Shown here: positions 38,217 through 47,441 of the stretch, in pieces | Position numbering within the stretch: position 1 is the stretch's first letter | How the letters are laid out: each line of letters begins with the position of its first letter | From: CAYGDP01 sp964348665 | Lineage (GTDB): Bacteria > Verrucomicrobiota > Verrucomicrobiia > Palsa-1439 > CAYGDP01 | Length of the DNA stretch: 64,000 nt | Assembly: GCA_964348665.1 (NCBI GenBank) | Contig: CAYGDP010000015.1 | Coordinates: forward strand, 15,758-79,757 | Reading direction: 5' to 3' | Notes under the pieces: model-generated | Seen by the model: only the letters and a program-made list of their open reading frames with translations | The model's database searches: none | Told to the model about the DNA's origin: nothing | Program-made: the position numbers and the translations under genes

Positions 38217-41027
38217 ATGGAACCGAATCGAAATGAAGGCAGGACTAGCGTCAAGACGCTTGCGGTGTTACTTTGTGCCGTCATAATGGCCGCCACTCTC
38301 ATCACCATCGCCACCAGTCCCAGCAGCGGGACTTGCTGCGGTGGCACCACGACCATCGAGCCGGAACCGACCATCATCCCGGGCGTGGACCCCCCACCAC
38401 CCGATCCAATCATCGAGGTACTTGATGATTTGTATTCAGGGGAAATCCTTCCTTCGCCAGAGGAGATTATCGCGCAACAACAAGCCGCATGTCAGTGCAA
38501 CCCGACGGCTTCTGGTATTTTGACCAATATCGAATGGGGTCATCAACGTTTTGATGGCATTGCAACCGTCACCACAGATGCTCCCGGCAATTTCACATTC
38601 CTGACTGCGCTCGCCGGGCCCTGTAAAGCAAAGTTTGAGCAAGGTTCTCCAGTTTGGGTCGGTGCGACTCCAGGGATTACCGGTGGGTGCTCCACTTTTA
38701 GCACGGCTCAATTCACAGCCCCGCCAACAGCCAAACCGGGAGATGAATTCACTGTAAAAGTTTCCTTGTTGGGAACCGCAGTGCCGGGTCAGGGACAACA
38801 AACCAACTGCGCAGGACAATCGGTTGGCGGGGAGGAAAGCATCAAAGTCTTCATTTCCAGTCTGGATACCGATTCGGACAACAACGGAGTCGTGGAACCA
38901 AAGGTGGATGATGCCAAGGATCAGGTCGCTCCCGGCAAGGTGATCTGCCTCAACGACAATGATGATAATCAGAATGGGAAACCCGATTTGCAAGACGCAG
39001 GGTTTGCAGACAACGATTTGGCCGAGGCCGCTCTTACATTCCCGGCGCTAAGTCAAATCAATCGGAATATCCAGATTCCCGTGGACATGCCACAGCCCTG
39101 TTTCACCAATGTCATCAACGTAAATCCCTATATACGACTCACCATCAAGAGCGGCGGCATTCGAGTCTGGAAGGACAGGAACAAGTCGGAGTTGTATCTG
39201 CCAGACCTTCGCCCTGGACATCAGGCAAACTTCCGTGAGTTTCCGATTGCCAGCGCGCCGCGAACGGTTTTCGTGGAAGGGGTGCAAAGTGGCCAAGCGC
39301 AACTGGAGATGTTGATTTTTCCTGATAGCAGCACCGATACGGTGCTTTTCACCGTTATCAAACCCGACCTGCAGGTGGCCAATCTGCCAGAAGAACCGCT
39401 CATGACGCCGAACACTGGCAACCCGCCTAATGAACTCGATCCCGGCGCGTTTCTCTGCATCAATGATGATTTCGATGAACAAAACCGCAAGATTGTGCAG
39501 CCGGGAGCATTGGCAGGCATACCGGCGGCGGATAACGATCCAAGCGTTCCAGCTTCCATCAAACAGGACGATGACGAACTGGTAGTGGCGAGTCTGACGG
39601 CCTCCCCGGCGCTGGAGGGATATTGGAAGATTTCGTCCGCCAACGGGGCAGTAAAAGTCTGGTGGAAAGACCGCAGCGGCCAATACGTTGACCTGACCGA
39701 CCCCAGCAATCCGGTCACCATCCCCGCTATCGGCGGCGAGGTGATCCCGCTGCTAGTGGAGGGGATTCGAACCACATCAATCTCCTCGGCGGATATGCTG
39801 ACGGCGACATTTGTTCCCGCGATCGCGCCCAATGTGAATTGCGACGATAAAGCAAAAGTTTCGGTTCGCAAGAGCGCGGTTGAATTCCTCGACAACAGCA
39901 ACCTTGTCATTGACCCCGTCACCAAGGCGCTCAATGTGAGTAACTATGTAACGACCAATGGACTGCTGATCGGCAACGATTTTGGCGACAGACAAGAAGA
40001 TCCGGACAATTTCCGGCTTCAAGTGCTCGACCCGGGACAGACGGCGGGCAGTGTGAATGTCGAAGTGACACAGACCCGGCCCGGACAAGCGAGCGTCATT
40101 AATTTCCATAGCATCCCTCTTGGCCGTAAATCAGGCGGTTACTTTCGCAGTGACTTTCTGCGATTGGTCTCCGACGCTGCCGATGCGTCTTCCTCGCCGA
40201 ATGTCATTCTGGTGCAGCTTGGGGATCGTCTCACGGCCAAGTATAAAGACTCACGCGGTCTCGCCTGCACGCGCACCATCACCGTCGGCCGCCCCGTCGT
40301 GGAGGAAGACGACGGCATGGACCAGCTCAAGCATGACATTCGGGAAACCAAAGTTAGGATTACTGTCTTTCAGAATGCGAATGGCACAGGCCCCGTTCTT
40401 AGCAAACAGGAAGTTTTGGATGACATCCAATCTGTCAATGAGCGACTCGCGCAGGCGACGATCCGGCTCAAACTCATCGGAGAGATCAACATGGGGACTG
40501 ATGGCAACGGCGTGCCGCTGGTGGGGAAACAGGCGGTTCTGCGTGATGGATTTCTTGTGGGAGGGGCTGCGATCCTCAACCCTTGGGAATTAGCAGTCAC
40601 AGAACTCCTTGATAGCGAGGACAATGACACGGTGGACATCTTCTATGTCAACGTGTTCCAAGACAACCAAGTGGTATGCGACAGCGGACGAATTGCAACG
40701 AGACACGCCAATAGTTATGCTGTTGGCGGAAACAAAACGGGGGACGAGCAAAATCAGAATTTCATCGTCATTGCGGCGACGCGCGGCCCGTTGACTCTAC
40801 CTCACGAGTTCATGCACATTCTTCTGAATATTCCCCACAGAAAAGGCGGATCGAGTGATCCATGCGCTTCCGAGGATCCAGAGACAGCCTTATTCCACGC
40901 GCCGCAATCGCGGGACAAGTCGGTTGGTGGCACAAAACGAATTGGACCCTATCCTGACGCGAGGGCCGTGAACGTCGGCACAAAGGATACATTCCATATG
41001 AGGAACAAGGCGGAGAAATTGCCATGA
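38217..41027 (+). CDS. Large exported protein with C-terminal HEXXH metalloprotease domain
   Basis: A 936-residue protein starting at the ATG at 38,217, six bases after AAGGAGG. Residues 13-34 are a hydrophobic export or anchor segment (LAVLLCAVIMAATLI), followed by GTCCGG and a proline-rich linker. Two related beta-rich modules cover about 200-390 and 395-560; each has an Asp/Asn-rich calcium-like stretch (CLNDNDDNQNGK, CINDDFDEQNRK). Residues 574-680 are the segment repeated almost exactly in the next cassette. The C-terminal domain holds HEFMH at 863-867 and a further His at 874, then TALFHAP and GTKRIG, as expected of a zinc protease. The stop lies in an ATGA with a possible start of the downstream partner. 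Possible roles are a secreted enzyme or a polymorphic effector; neither is proven. Confidence 0.8.
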   Translation: MEPNRNEGRTSVKTLAVLLCAVIMAATLITIATSPSSGTCCGGTTTIEPEPTIIPGVDPPPPDPIIEVLDDLYSGEILPSPEEIIAQQQAACQCNPTASGILTNIEWGHQRFDGIATVTTDAPGNFTFLTALAGPCKAKFEQGSPVWVGATPGITGGCSTFSTAQFTAPPTAKPGDEFTVKVSLLGTAVPGQGQQTNCAGQSVGGEESIKVFISSLDTDSDNNGVVEPKVDDAKDQVAPGKVICLNDNDDNQNGKPDLQDAGFADNDLAEAALTFPALSQINRNIQIPVDMPQPCFTNVINVNPYIRLTIKSGGIRVWKDRNKSELYLPDLRPGHQANFREFPIASAPRTVFVEGVQSGQAQLEMLIFPDSSTDTVLFTVIKPDLQVANLPEEPLMTPNTGNPPNELDPGAFLCINDDFDEQNRKIVQPGALAGIPAADNDPSVPASIKQDDDELVVASLTASPALEGYWKISSANGAVKVWWKDRSGQYVDLTDPSNPVTIPAIGGEVIPLLVEGIRTTSISSADMLTATFVPAIAPNVNCDDKAKVSVRKSAVEFLDNSNLVIDPVTKALNVSNYVTTNGLLIGNDFGDRQEDPDNFRLQVLDPGQTAGSVNVEVTQTRPGQASVINFHSIPLGRKSGGYFRSDFLRLVSDAADASSSPNVILVQLGDRLTAKYKDSRGLACTRTITVGRPVVEEDDGMDQLKHDIRETKVRITVFQNANGTGPVLSKQEVLDDIQSVNERLAQATIRLKLIGEINMGTDGNGVPLVGKQAVLRDGFLVGGAAILNPWELAVTELLDSEDNDTVDIFYVNVFQDNQVVCDSGRIATRHANSYAVGGNKTGDEQNQNFIVIAATRGPLTLPHEFMHILLNIPHRKGGSSDPCASEDPETALFHAPQSRDKSVGGTKRIGPYPDARAVNVGTKDTFHMRNKAEKLP

Positions 41028-41047
41028 GAGAAATCGAAAGGAGAATG

Positions 41048-41815
41048 ATGAAAACAACATTCCTTTTCAGCTTGTTTGCGCTCGTCTGCGTAGGAGTGGA
41101 GGTTCGAGGGGAAGATGACGCCCTAGAGAATGGATATTTGTACTTTCGAACCCACACTTCAGGCTATCTATTTTGGTCTAAAGACGCAGCGAAATTACAG
41201 CAGATTGTCGAAACGATGCGGAAAAAACCGCTGCTTTACAAGGTGCTTGCAGGACCGACTTTTGTAAATGCTCTGACAGGAGATCATCCCACTCCTCTAG
41301 ACGGTTTTGAATGGCAGGAAGGAAAGCATGATTTCAACCGATATCCGGGTCGTGCCGCGTGGGCAATGGAGGAACTTTTAGGTATCAAGCTACCGACAGT
41401 CACGCCCAAAACCACGAAAAAGGAGTTGGCTGAGATTCAGAAGGAGGCCGAGCGTCTCCTGCGAGAACACACCAAGAAGATAATGAAAGAGTCAGGCGAG
41501 GGAAAAGTGGGAAGGCCGACCGCCGAGATCAAAAAACTTTATCATGGCAAGATCGTTCAGAGCCAAGACCACGAAAAATCTATAGCAGCAGGCCGCGTGA
41601 TGGCGGTGATGCTCGACGAGTGGTTTCCTCTCGGCAAGAAGCTGAGCGATCTCGAGGAGATTGTTGGTTACAAGGGGAAAAGCTGGAAGATGAAGGAAGT
41701 CGAGATGCGGGTAGCTTACCATTTCGGTCGTGACTGGCCGGTGTTCAGCTTTTTCTTTGATGTCGAAAAAGGTGTCATCGTTGGTTTGCTCATCCAGAAG
41801 GCCACAGGCTACTAA
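41048..41815 (+). CDS. Small exported partner of the metalloprotease, copy 1
   Basis: A 255-residue protein from the ATG at 41,048, which gives a clean signal peptide (MKTTFLFSLFALVCVGV) four bases after AAAGGAG. An in-frame ATG at 41,024 overlaps the upstream stop as ATGA and is the alternative. The mature part is charged and helical, with GRAAWAMEELLGIKLP near 105 and DEWFPLGKKLSDLEEIVGYKGK near 200, both shared with the partner of the second cassette. It belongs to no family I know. Its position directly behind the protease, in both copies, suggests a dedicated inhibitor, chaperone or immunity protein; this is an inference. Confidence 0.75.
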   Translation: MKTTFLFSLFALVCVGVEVRGEDDALENGYLYFRTHTSGYLFWSKDAAKLQQIVETMRKKPLLYKVLAGPTFVNALTGDHPTPLDGFEWQEGKHDFNRYPGRAAWAMEELLGIKLPTVTPKTTKKELAEIQKEAERLLREHTKKIMKESGEGKVGRPTAEIKKLYHGKIVQSQDHEKSIAAGRVMAVMLDEWFPLGKKLSDLEEIVGYKGKSWKMKEVEMRVAYHFGRDWPVFSFFFDVEKGVIVGLLIQKATGY

Positions 41816-41820
41816 AATAA

Positions 41821-42900
41821 TTGATTACCGTGAGCAACTATGTAACGACCAATGGACTGCTGATCGGCAACGATTTTGGCGACAGACAAGAAGATCCGGA
41901 CAATTTCCGGCTTCAAGTGCTCGACCCGGGACAGACGGCGGGCAGTGTGAATGTCGAAGTGACACAGACCCGGCCCGGACAAGCGAGCGTCATTAATTTC
42001 CATAGCATCCCTCTTGGCCGTAAATCAGGCGGTTACTTTCGTAGCGACTTTCTGCGATTGGTCTCCGACGCTGCCGATGCGTCTTCCTCGCCGAACGTCA
42101 TTCTGGTGCAGTTGGGAGATCGGCTTACGGCCAAATATCAAGACTCCCGTGGTGTCTCCTGTACGCGCACCATCATGGTGGGCCGTCCGGTCGTGGAGGA
42201 AGACAACAATACAGACCAGAAAAAGCACGACATCCGCGAGGTCAAGGTGCGATTTGTGGTGTTTCAGAAACCGGATGGATCGGGGCCGGCAATAACTCAG
42301 GCTCGACTTGATGCAGAGATCGCAACCACTAATGAGCGACTAGCACAGGCGACGATCCGACTGAAAGTGGTAGAGAAGAACTTTGGAACAGGCGGCACAG
42401 GTGTGCCTATCCCCGCCACAGGTCCCCTCTCCGGTCTTAGTAATGGATTTGACATCAGTGGGTTTGGTTCATATTCAAACGATGAGAGAGAACTTTTTGC
42501 TTCCACATATATTGATGACGACAATAATACTTGGGATGTCATCTACTTTCACGACTTGGTCAATACCGATCTTGACGGATTAACCTACGCGCAGAGTGCC
42601 AACAGATCTGGCGATGCCAAACGGCAGAATGTCACCGTAATCCAAACAAATCCGGACGAGGTTTTTAGTCCATACATTCTACCTCATGAGGGCATGCACG
42701 TGCTCTTGAATGTCAGCCACAATCCTAAGCAAAGAGGAGGTATCGATCCTCCAACTGCACTTTTCCATGTTCCATTAACTCGCAACAAGAGAGTTGAGGG
42801 GACAAAGCGTATTGGACTTTATCCTGATGCCAAAGAAGCACGTGTTGGTGAAAAGGACACTGTTGAAATGCGTCAGACTGCGGAGAAACTACCACAATGA
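41821..42900 (+). CDS. Headless metalloprotease cassette (orphan copy)
   Basis: It encodes 359 residues if read from the TTG at 41,821; a GTG at 41,830 is the alternative. There is no ribosome site, no signal peptide and no N-terminal module, so it may be silent unless joined to a full-length head. Bases 41,830-42,146 are almost identical to 39,936-40,252 inside the intact gene; 206 bases match without a mismatch. Beyond that the proteins diverge, but the core is kept: HEGMH at 289-293, His at 300, TALFHVP and GTKRIG. The stop overlaps the next ATG (ATGA), so the cassette carries its own coupled partner. It could be a decaying duplicate or an archived alternative effector domain. Confidence 0.7.
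   Translation: MITVSNYVTTNGLLIGNDFGDRQEDPDNFRLQVLDPGQTAGSVNVEVTQTRPGQASVINFHSIPLGRKSGGYFRSDFLRLVSDAADASSSPNVILVQLGDRLTAKYQDSRGVSCTRTIMVGRPVVEEDNNTDQKKHDIREVKVRFVVFQKPDGSGPAITQARLDAEIATTNERLAQATIRLKVVEKNFGTGGTGVPIPATGPLSGLSNGFDISGFGSYSNDERELFASTYIDDDNNTWDVIYFHDLVNTDLDGLTYAQSANRSGDAKRQNVTVIQTNPDEVFSPYILPHEGMHVLLNVSHNPKQRGGIDPPTALFHVPLTRNKRVEGTKRIGLYPDAKEARVGEKDTVEMRQTAEKLPQ
41830..42146 (+). repeat. Direct repeat of 39,936-40,252 at the cassette boundary
   Basis: The two copies lie 1,894 bases apart. 39,942-40,147 and 41,836-42,041 are identical, then mismatches build up towards the 3' end. The identity starts exactly where the headless copy starts. This could be a duplication joint or a gene-conversion tract, and it gives a substrate for swapping the C-terminal domain. 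Confidence 0.9.
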
Positions 42901-43646
42901 AAACGCGTATCCTGATTTCTGCCGTCGCGACAGGCGTTTTTCTGATAGCCTGTCGGCAACAAGCCCAGAGCCAGAGTCAACGTTTGGAGAAAATCGAGAT
43001 TGAAGTGTCTGAAAATTGGATGAGAGATGCCAGTTTGCGCGAAATTCAAGACGCAACAGAGCGGGCCAGGCAACTTCGCCCCTATGAAAAGGTAACACGT
43101 GCTTTGGGTATTCTGCCGATCCTCCTTCGACAGGATACCATTGAACTGAAAGGTTACACATGGAAGGCTAACACACATGATCTTCGGAGACAGTCAGGAC
43201 GAGCAGCTCGGATAATGGAAGAACTTACGGGTCAAAAACTGCCACCTGTTTTGTTATCGAGTGGACCGGCAGAATTGAAGGCAATTCATAGCAAAGCTGA
43301 AGTCGCGTTGAATGATTTTACAGCGGAACTTATTGCCGCAACCAAGAAAAAACAAACTCAACAAACGATTGAAGAATTAGAGCGCAAATATCTTGGCGAC
43401 TTTGCGCGAGGATTCGACGGTTCAGATGTGGGAATGGCAAGAAAGGCGTTTGATTCTTTGTTTGACGAGTGGTTCCCCGTGGGGCAGCCGGTCGGTGATT
43501 TGGAAAAAATCATTGGTCGCGAAGGAAAGAAAATGGAGAATGGAATCTCTTACACGTTCTTTTCGAACGATTGGGGTGGAGTCTATATCGGCATTGTCGT
43601 TGAAAAAGGAATCATCATCGCCGTCATAGTAAAGGGTTTTTCATGA
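42897..43646 (+). CDS. Exported lipoprotein partner, copy 2
   Basis: A 249-residue protein whose ATG overlaps the upstream stop as ATGA. The signal ends in FLIAC, a good lipobox, with Cys at residue 19, so it is probably a lipoprotein, unlike copy 1. It shares with copy 1 GRAARIMEELTGQKLPPV near 100 and DEWFPVGQPVGDLEKIIGREGK near 197, and both end in a hydrophobic EKGxIxxxxxK strand. Overall similarity is modest, so the partners have diverged about as much as the protease domains beside them. Matched divergence of this kind is what one expects of a binding pair, but only a structural or binding test would show it. Confidence 0.72.
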   Translation: MKTRILISAVATGVFLIACRQQAQSQSQRLEKIEIEVSENWMRDASLREIQDATERARQLRPYEKVTRALGILPILLRQDTIELKGYTWKANTHDLRRQSGRAARIMEELTGQKLPPVLLSSGPAELKAIHSKAEVALNDFTAELIAATKKKQTQQTIEELERKYLGDFARGFDGSDVGMARKAFDSLFDEWFPVGQPVGDLEKIIGREGKKMENGISYTFFSNDWGGVYIGIVVEKGIIIAVIVKGFS

Positions 43647-43772
43647 TCCCGACTAGGTATTGCGAGCCGTACGAGCCACTCTGAATTTATTTTCCTCGGC
43701 ACTCGCTCCGCTCATTGCCATCGTCATCGCAGCCAGGCTAAAACCAATGATTCGTTGTAGCTTCCTCATCTC

Positions 43773-44564
43773 TCACTCCTCTCTCACCACCCGAATACCG
43801 ACGAAGTTGCCGTATTCGGTGTACCACCAGACGCTTTTGGGAAATTGCGCGTCGGTCTCCTGCCATTTCGGGTCGTAGGTTTTTCGCGCTTTGAACGTGA
43901 CATCTTTGACGGCATCCAAAAACGATCCGCCGCACACGGTCGCTTTTTCGCCTTCTTTGACCTGCACCAGCTCGGCCAGATTGCCTAGCGTATCATGCAA
44001 TCCCCACGCGTTCGGCTTCTTCGTGCCGATGGCGTGCGGTTTTTCCTGCGCGTTGCCAGCGTGCCATACTTCGTCATCGAACTTGGCGGGCAAACCTTTC
44101 CCGCCTGCTTGCGCGATCCATTCCCACTCGGCCTCGGTGGGTAACCGATATTTTTTGCCGGTCTTGGCGGACAACCAGCGGCAATAAATCTGCGCGGCGT
44201 TGTAATGGACGCCGAGCACAGGCATCTCTCCGCCGCCAAACCCGCGGTAACGCTCGCCGTACGGTTTGCTGGGACGTGCGATCGCGCCTTCGGCGGGCTG
44301 CTCCCCTTTTGGCAACTCTTCAAACTCGATGTCCTGCGAAAATGTGTCGTACTCGCCCCAAGTCACTTCGTTCTTTCCAATCCAAAACTGCTTTCCGCCG
44401 GGTGGCGCGGGCACTTTGACCATCTCGAACTCAACCGTCGAATCGGGGAGCTTGATCTTTTCGGTGGGGAGCTTGGCGTCCTGCGCCTCCGCTCGCTTCG
44501 CGGGATGCATACATGCTAGGATGCCGACGCCGATGACGGCGATAAATAAAGTTTTTGGTTTCAT
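43773..44564 (-). CDS. FGE/SUMF1-fold lipoprotein
   Basis: A 263-residue protein from the ATG at 44,564; the frame is open further upstream but that part lies over the ApbE gene and is not real. The signal ends in GILAC, a lipobox with Cys at residue 18. The formylglycine-generating-enzyme fold is shown by FWIGKNEVTWGEYDTF, YRLPTEAEWEWIAQAGG, NAWGLHDTLGNLAELV and VCGGSF, with GIRVVREE at the end. The cysteine pair that oxidises sulfatases is not visible in the usual place, so it is probably a non-catalytic member. Its 5' end overlaps the divergent ApbE gene by about 32 bases. Confidence 0.88.
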   Translation of the reverse strand: MKPKTLFIAVIGVGILACMHPAKRAEAQDAKLPTEKIKLPDSTVEFEMVKVPAPPGGKQFWIGKNEVTWGEYDTFSQDIEFEELPKGEQPAEGAIARPSKPYGERYRGFGGGEMPVLGVHYNAAQIYCRWLSAKTGKKYRLPTEAEWEWIAQAGGKGLPAKFDDEVWHAGNAQEKPHAIGTKKPNAWGLHDTLGNLAELVQVKEGEKATVCGGSFLDAVKDVTFKARKTYDPKWQETDAQFPKSVWWYTEYGNFVGIRVVREE

Positions 44565-45555
44565 TCGTGGTTCGGTTTGGACGGTTGCACTGGCGCTCTT
44601 GTTCAATGGCTGCGCACACACACACGCGCCCTTGGCAAGGTTTGAGTATCGCGAAATACACATGGGAGTGCAAGTACGACTTGTGGTTTTCGCGCCCAAT
44701 GAAGAAACCGCCCGACGCGCCTGTCGCGCCGCCTTCGCGCGAGTCGAGGAACTCGACAAAATAATGAGCGATTGGCAGGTGGATAGCGAGCTAGCCCGCC
44801 TCAATGCCGCCGCGGGCGGCCCGCCCATACGTGTCAGCGATGATCTCTTTCGAGTGCTGCAGCACGCCCAGGAGGTCACCGAGAAGAGCGATGGGGCGTT
44901 CGATGTCACCATCGGTCCGCTGGTGAAACTCTGGCGGGAAACCCGCAAAACCAAACAACTCCCCTCCCCTGACGCGCTCACAAAAGCCCGCACGCTGGTT
45001 GGCTGGCGAAAAATGATTCTTGATGCAAAACGAAAAACCGTGCTGCTCACCGAGAGAAGCATGCGACTCGACCTCGGTGGGATCGCCAAAGGGTATGCGG
45101 GCGATTGCGCGCTCGCGGTATTGCGTCAGCACGGAATTCGGCGCGCGCTATTCGAGGCGGGCGGCGATATCGTTTTGGGGGATCCTCCGCCCGGACCTGT
45201 AGCGGCGGTCTATGACCGCCGAAATCCCGATGCGAACAAGGCCGGCGCCCATAGAGCGCCGCTACAAGGATGGATAATAAAATTATTCGATACTGGTGAA
45301 ATCATCACGCTCGCCAACTGCGCCGTCTCCACCAGCGGCGATACGGAGCAATTTGTCGAGATCAGCGGTGTGCGCTACTCGCATATTGTTGATCCAAGCA
45401 CGGGTCACGGTTTGACAAATCAGCTCGCCGTCACGGTCATCGCCCGCAATGGGCTCACCAGCGACCCGCTCTCAACGGCGATCAGCGTCCTCGGCGACGA
45501 ACGAGGCAGCGCGCTCGCGAAAAAATTCGAAGTGAAAATCTATTTGCGCCGATAG
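44533..45555 (+). CDS. apbE: ApbE-type FAD:protein FMN transferase, lipoprotein
   Basis: About 340 residues. It attaches FMN to a Thr in flavoproteins such as RnfG or NqrC, outside the membrane. The start is uncertain: ATG at 44,533 or 44,521. The signal core ALALLF leads to NGC, a lipobox Cys near residue 27. Family motifs are IMSDWQVDSELARLN, FDVTIGPLVKLW, DLGGIAKGYAGD, ALFEAGGDIVLG, TSGDTEQFVEI and YSHIVDPSTGHGL, the last with the metal and flavin contacts. A non-conserved insert lies around 225-250. It diverges from the FGE-fold gene with overlapping 5' ends, and its 3' end overlaps the M48 gene by 16 bases. No certain target is in the window; the FMN-binding-like cytochrome at 33.8 kb is only a candidate. 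Confidence 0.88.
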   Translation: MTAINKVFGFIRGSVWTVALALLFNGCAHTHAPLARFEYREIHMGVQVRLVVFAPNEETARRACRAAFARVEELDKIMSDWQVDSELARLNAAAGGPPIRVSDDLFRVLQHAQEVTEKSDGAFDVTIGPLVKLWRETRKTKQLPSPDALTKARTLVGWRKMILDAKRKTVLLTERSMRLDLGGIAKGYAGDCALAVLRQHGIRRALFEAGGDIVLGDPPPGPVAAVYDRRNPDANKAGAHRAPLQGWIIKLFDTGEIITLANCAVSTSGDTEQFVEISGVRYSHIVDPSTGHGLTNQLAVTVIARNGLTSDPLSTAISVLGDERGSALAKKFEVKIYLRR

Positions 45556-47441
45556 ATTTCCGCGCCGGGAACTTGAGCGATTTTTTTGCCGAGAGACGCG
45601 AGGTTATCCGAGGGAACAAACACAAGAAATTGCCCCGGTAATTTGAGTTGGCTGGCAATTGCGTTGACGATCTTCTGGTTGGCCTCTGACGAGCGAAACT
45701 TATACCAAGAAGACTTGATCGTCACCGCAAGGAGAAACAGTGGTTTCTCCGGGAAAATTGAAACCTGCTTGCGAACTAGATGTCCAACAGCAACTTCAGG
45801 ATAACTCGCCAACAAGCGTTGAAGTGCGTCTGTGTCCGCTGAAGATATCTGGGCAGGAAGGAACGTGTCTTTTGCCGTCACATTGGCTCGTTCCAGGTTT
45901 GCGCGGGCGAGCACTTCTTGATGGCGTTCGGCGCGATCCTCGCATTCCCGCGCGCTATCGTGTTGGCCTTGCCGATGATAATATCCATAGAGCAATTCCA
46001 ACCCTCCCAACACCGCATCGGCTTCTTTGGCAATGGCGCGTTCCAGGTGCGCGACGCCCGCAACATCGTTTCGATCCACCAAAATGCGGCCGAGAAGGTA
46101 ATTGCTGGGCGGATGATCAGCGTCCATCGCCAGAATTTCCCGTAAAAGCGGCAGAGCGGCATCGTCTCCTCGCAAGTCCATCGTTAAACTCGCTCGTTCC
46201 CATTTTTCCTCCATCGTTGGCGGTTTTTCTACCGATTGCGTTTCGAGTAATTGAAGCTTTTTCAAAGCATCCTGCGCTTGTTTGTAACGCTCGTTCCAAT
46301 GGGGTTCGACATGTTCACGCCAACTTTTTTCCAACTGCCCCTGGAGATTCGGCAAGTTCGGTCCGAGAAAATAATCGGCCGCATTCTCCACCGGCGGCGG
46401 CGGCAATACCAGTGGCGTATCTCCTGTGGTAGCTTGACCGAGGGATAGGAGGCGGTCGGTGAGACAGGGATGCGTGTTCGATCTCGTCGTGCATTCCAGG
46501 CAAGCTTCGCGAAGCCATTTGCTCGTCTGGAGGTCCGTTGGACCGCGTCGGAGCGATTTTGCGAGGTCTCCAAACAGGTCTGTTGGCGGCGACGGCTCTG
46601 TGTTTGCCCGTCTAAATACATCCGGCCAATACACCTCACCGATATGCCTTCCGAAAACTTGTGTGCGAATCAGCGCGCGGGCCGCGTTTTCTGCGCCTGC
46701 GACCCGCGCCGAACATCGGTCGGCCTCGTATTCGTTGGCGCGGGCCAGCACGAACGAGTAGGCATCGAAAAACGGTGCATACCAGTTGATAAACTTGGTA
46801 AACGCCCAAGTCCCTGTCTGGCCCTGACGCTCAAATTGCTCAAACAATCGCACCCAAGTCTGACGCACGCGGTAAATCCATGCCCCGAAGCGGCTGTGAT
46901 TACCAGAGAGATGACCAAACTCATGAGCGAGCACGGCGCGAAATTCGTCTGGGGAGAGAGTTTGTAACAACGGCAGGCCGAGCAAGAGATAATTCTCCTG
47001 CCACCCCAGCACGCCGAGCCTCGGACGTTGCGCCACGCCCGCGTTGAATTCATCAGTCAGCAAAACGTGATGCAAACGCGACGTTCGCAACGCTGTCTTC
47101 AGTTCGTCAATCAATTCAAACAGCACCGGCACATCCTCCCGACGAAGCTCCAGACCTTGCGGTGGCTCGATTCGAACCCAGAGCGCTTTTAGAATCGCCC
47201 ACGCTAAACCCAACAAAATGGCAATTCCCACCGCGCCAAGTTTGATCGTCGCCGCGTTTGGCGCAACGACCATCAAAGTCACAATCAATAACGTCCCCAA
47301 AACCACCACCAGCAGCAACGTGAACAGATATACATACCCGAGCGACGCCAGAAGCCCCACGCGCACAACGTACCCGCGCGGATTCGCCTTTGCGAACTCC
47401 TCCAATCGAGAAATCAACGAGTCAAACTCCTGCCGCTTCAT
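45540..47441 (-). CDS. M48-family membrane metallopeptidase with TPR-like region
   Basis: A 633-residue integral membrane protease. Two hydrophobic helices cover about 27-58 and 66-90. The zinc site is HEFGH at 173-177 with the third ligand in the ANEYEADRCSA helix, as in HtpX/Ste24-type M48 enzymes. After residue about 370 the chain is helical and contains TPR-like repeats (DHPPSNYLLGRILVDRND, GLELLYGYYHRQGQHDSA). It probably degrades or processes membrane or periplasmic proteins. It is convergent with apbE, with a 16-base overlap, and is not close enough to holA to be sure of an operon. Confidence 0.88.
   Translation of the reverse strand: MKRQEFDSLISRLEEFAKANPRGYVVRVGLLASLGYVYLFTLLLVVVLGTLLIVTLMVVAPNAATIKLGAVGIAILLGLAWAILKALWVRIEPPQGLELRREDVPVLFELIDELKTALRTSRLHHVLLTDEFNAGVAQRPRLGVLGWQENYLLLGLPLLQTLSPDEFRAVLAHEFGHLSGNHSRFGAWIYRVRQTWVRLFEQFERQGQTGTWAFTKFINWYAPFFDAYSFVLARANEYEADRCSARVAGAENAARALIRTQVFGRHIGEVYWPDVFRRANTEPSPPTDLFGDLAKSLRRGPTDLQTSKWLREACLECTTRSNTHPCLTDRLLSLGQATTGDTPLVLPPPPVENAADYFLGPNLPNLQGQLEKSWREHVEPHWNERYKQAQDALKKLQLLETQSVEKPPTMEEKWERASLTMDLRGDDAALPLLREILAMDADHPPSNYLLGRILVDRNDVAGVAHLERAIAKEADAVLGGLELLYGYYHRQGQHDSARECEDRAERHQEVLARANLERANVTAKDTFLPAQISSADTDALQRLLASYPEVAVGHLVRKQVSIFPEKPLFLLAVTIKSSWYKFRSSEANQKIVNAIASQLKLPGQFLVFVPSDNLASLGKKIAQVPGAEIYRRK

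Noticed and set aside
40803..40838. Metzincin assignment of the HEXXH domain
   Set aside because: Metzincins have the third His at position 11 of HEXXHXXGXXH. Here it is at position 12 in both copies and the Gly is absent.
43773..45089. 438-codon version of the FGE-fold gene
   Set aside because: The first 175 codons lie antisense to apbE. The signal peptide and lipobox begin at 44,564.
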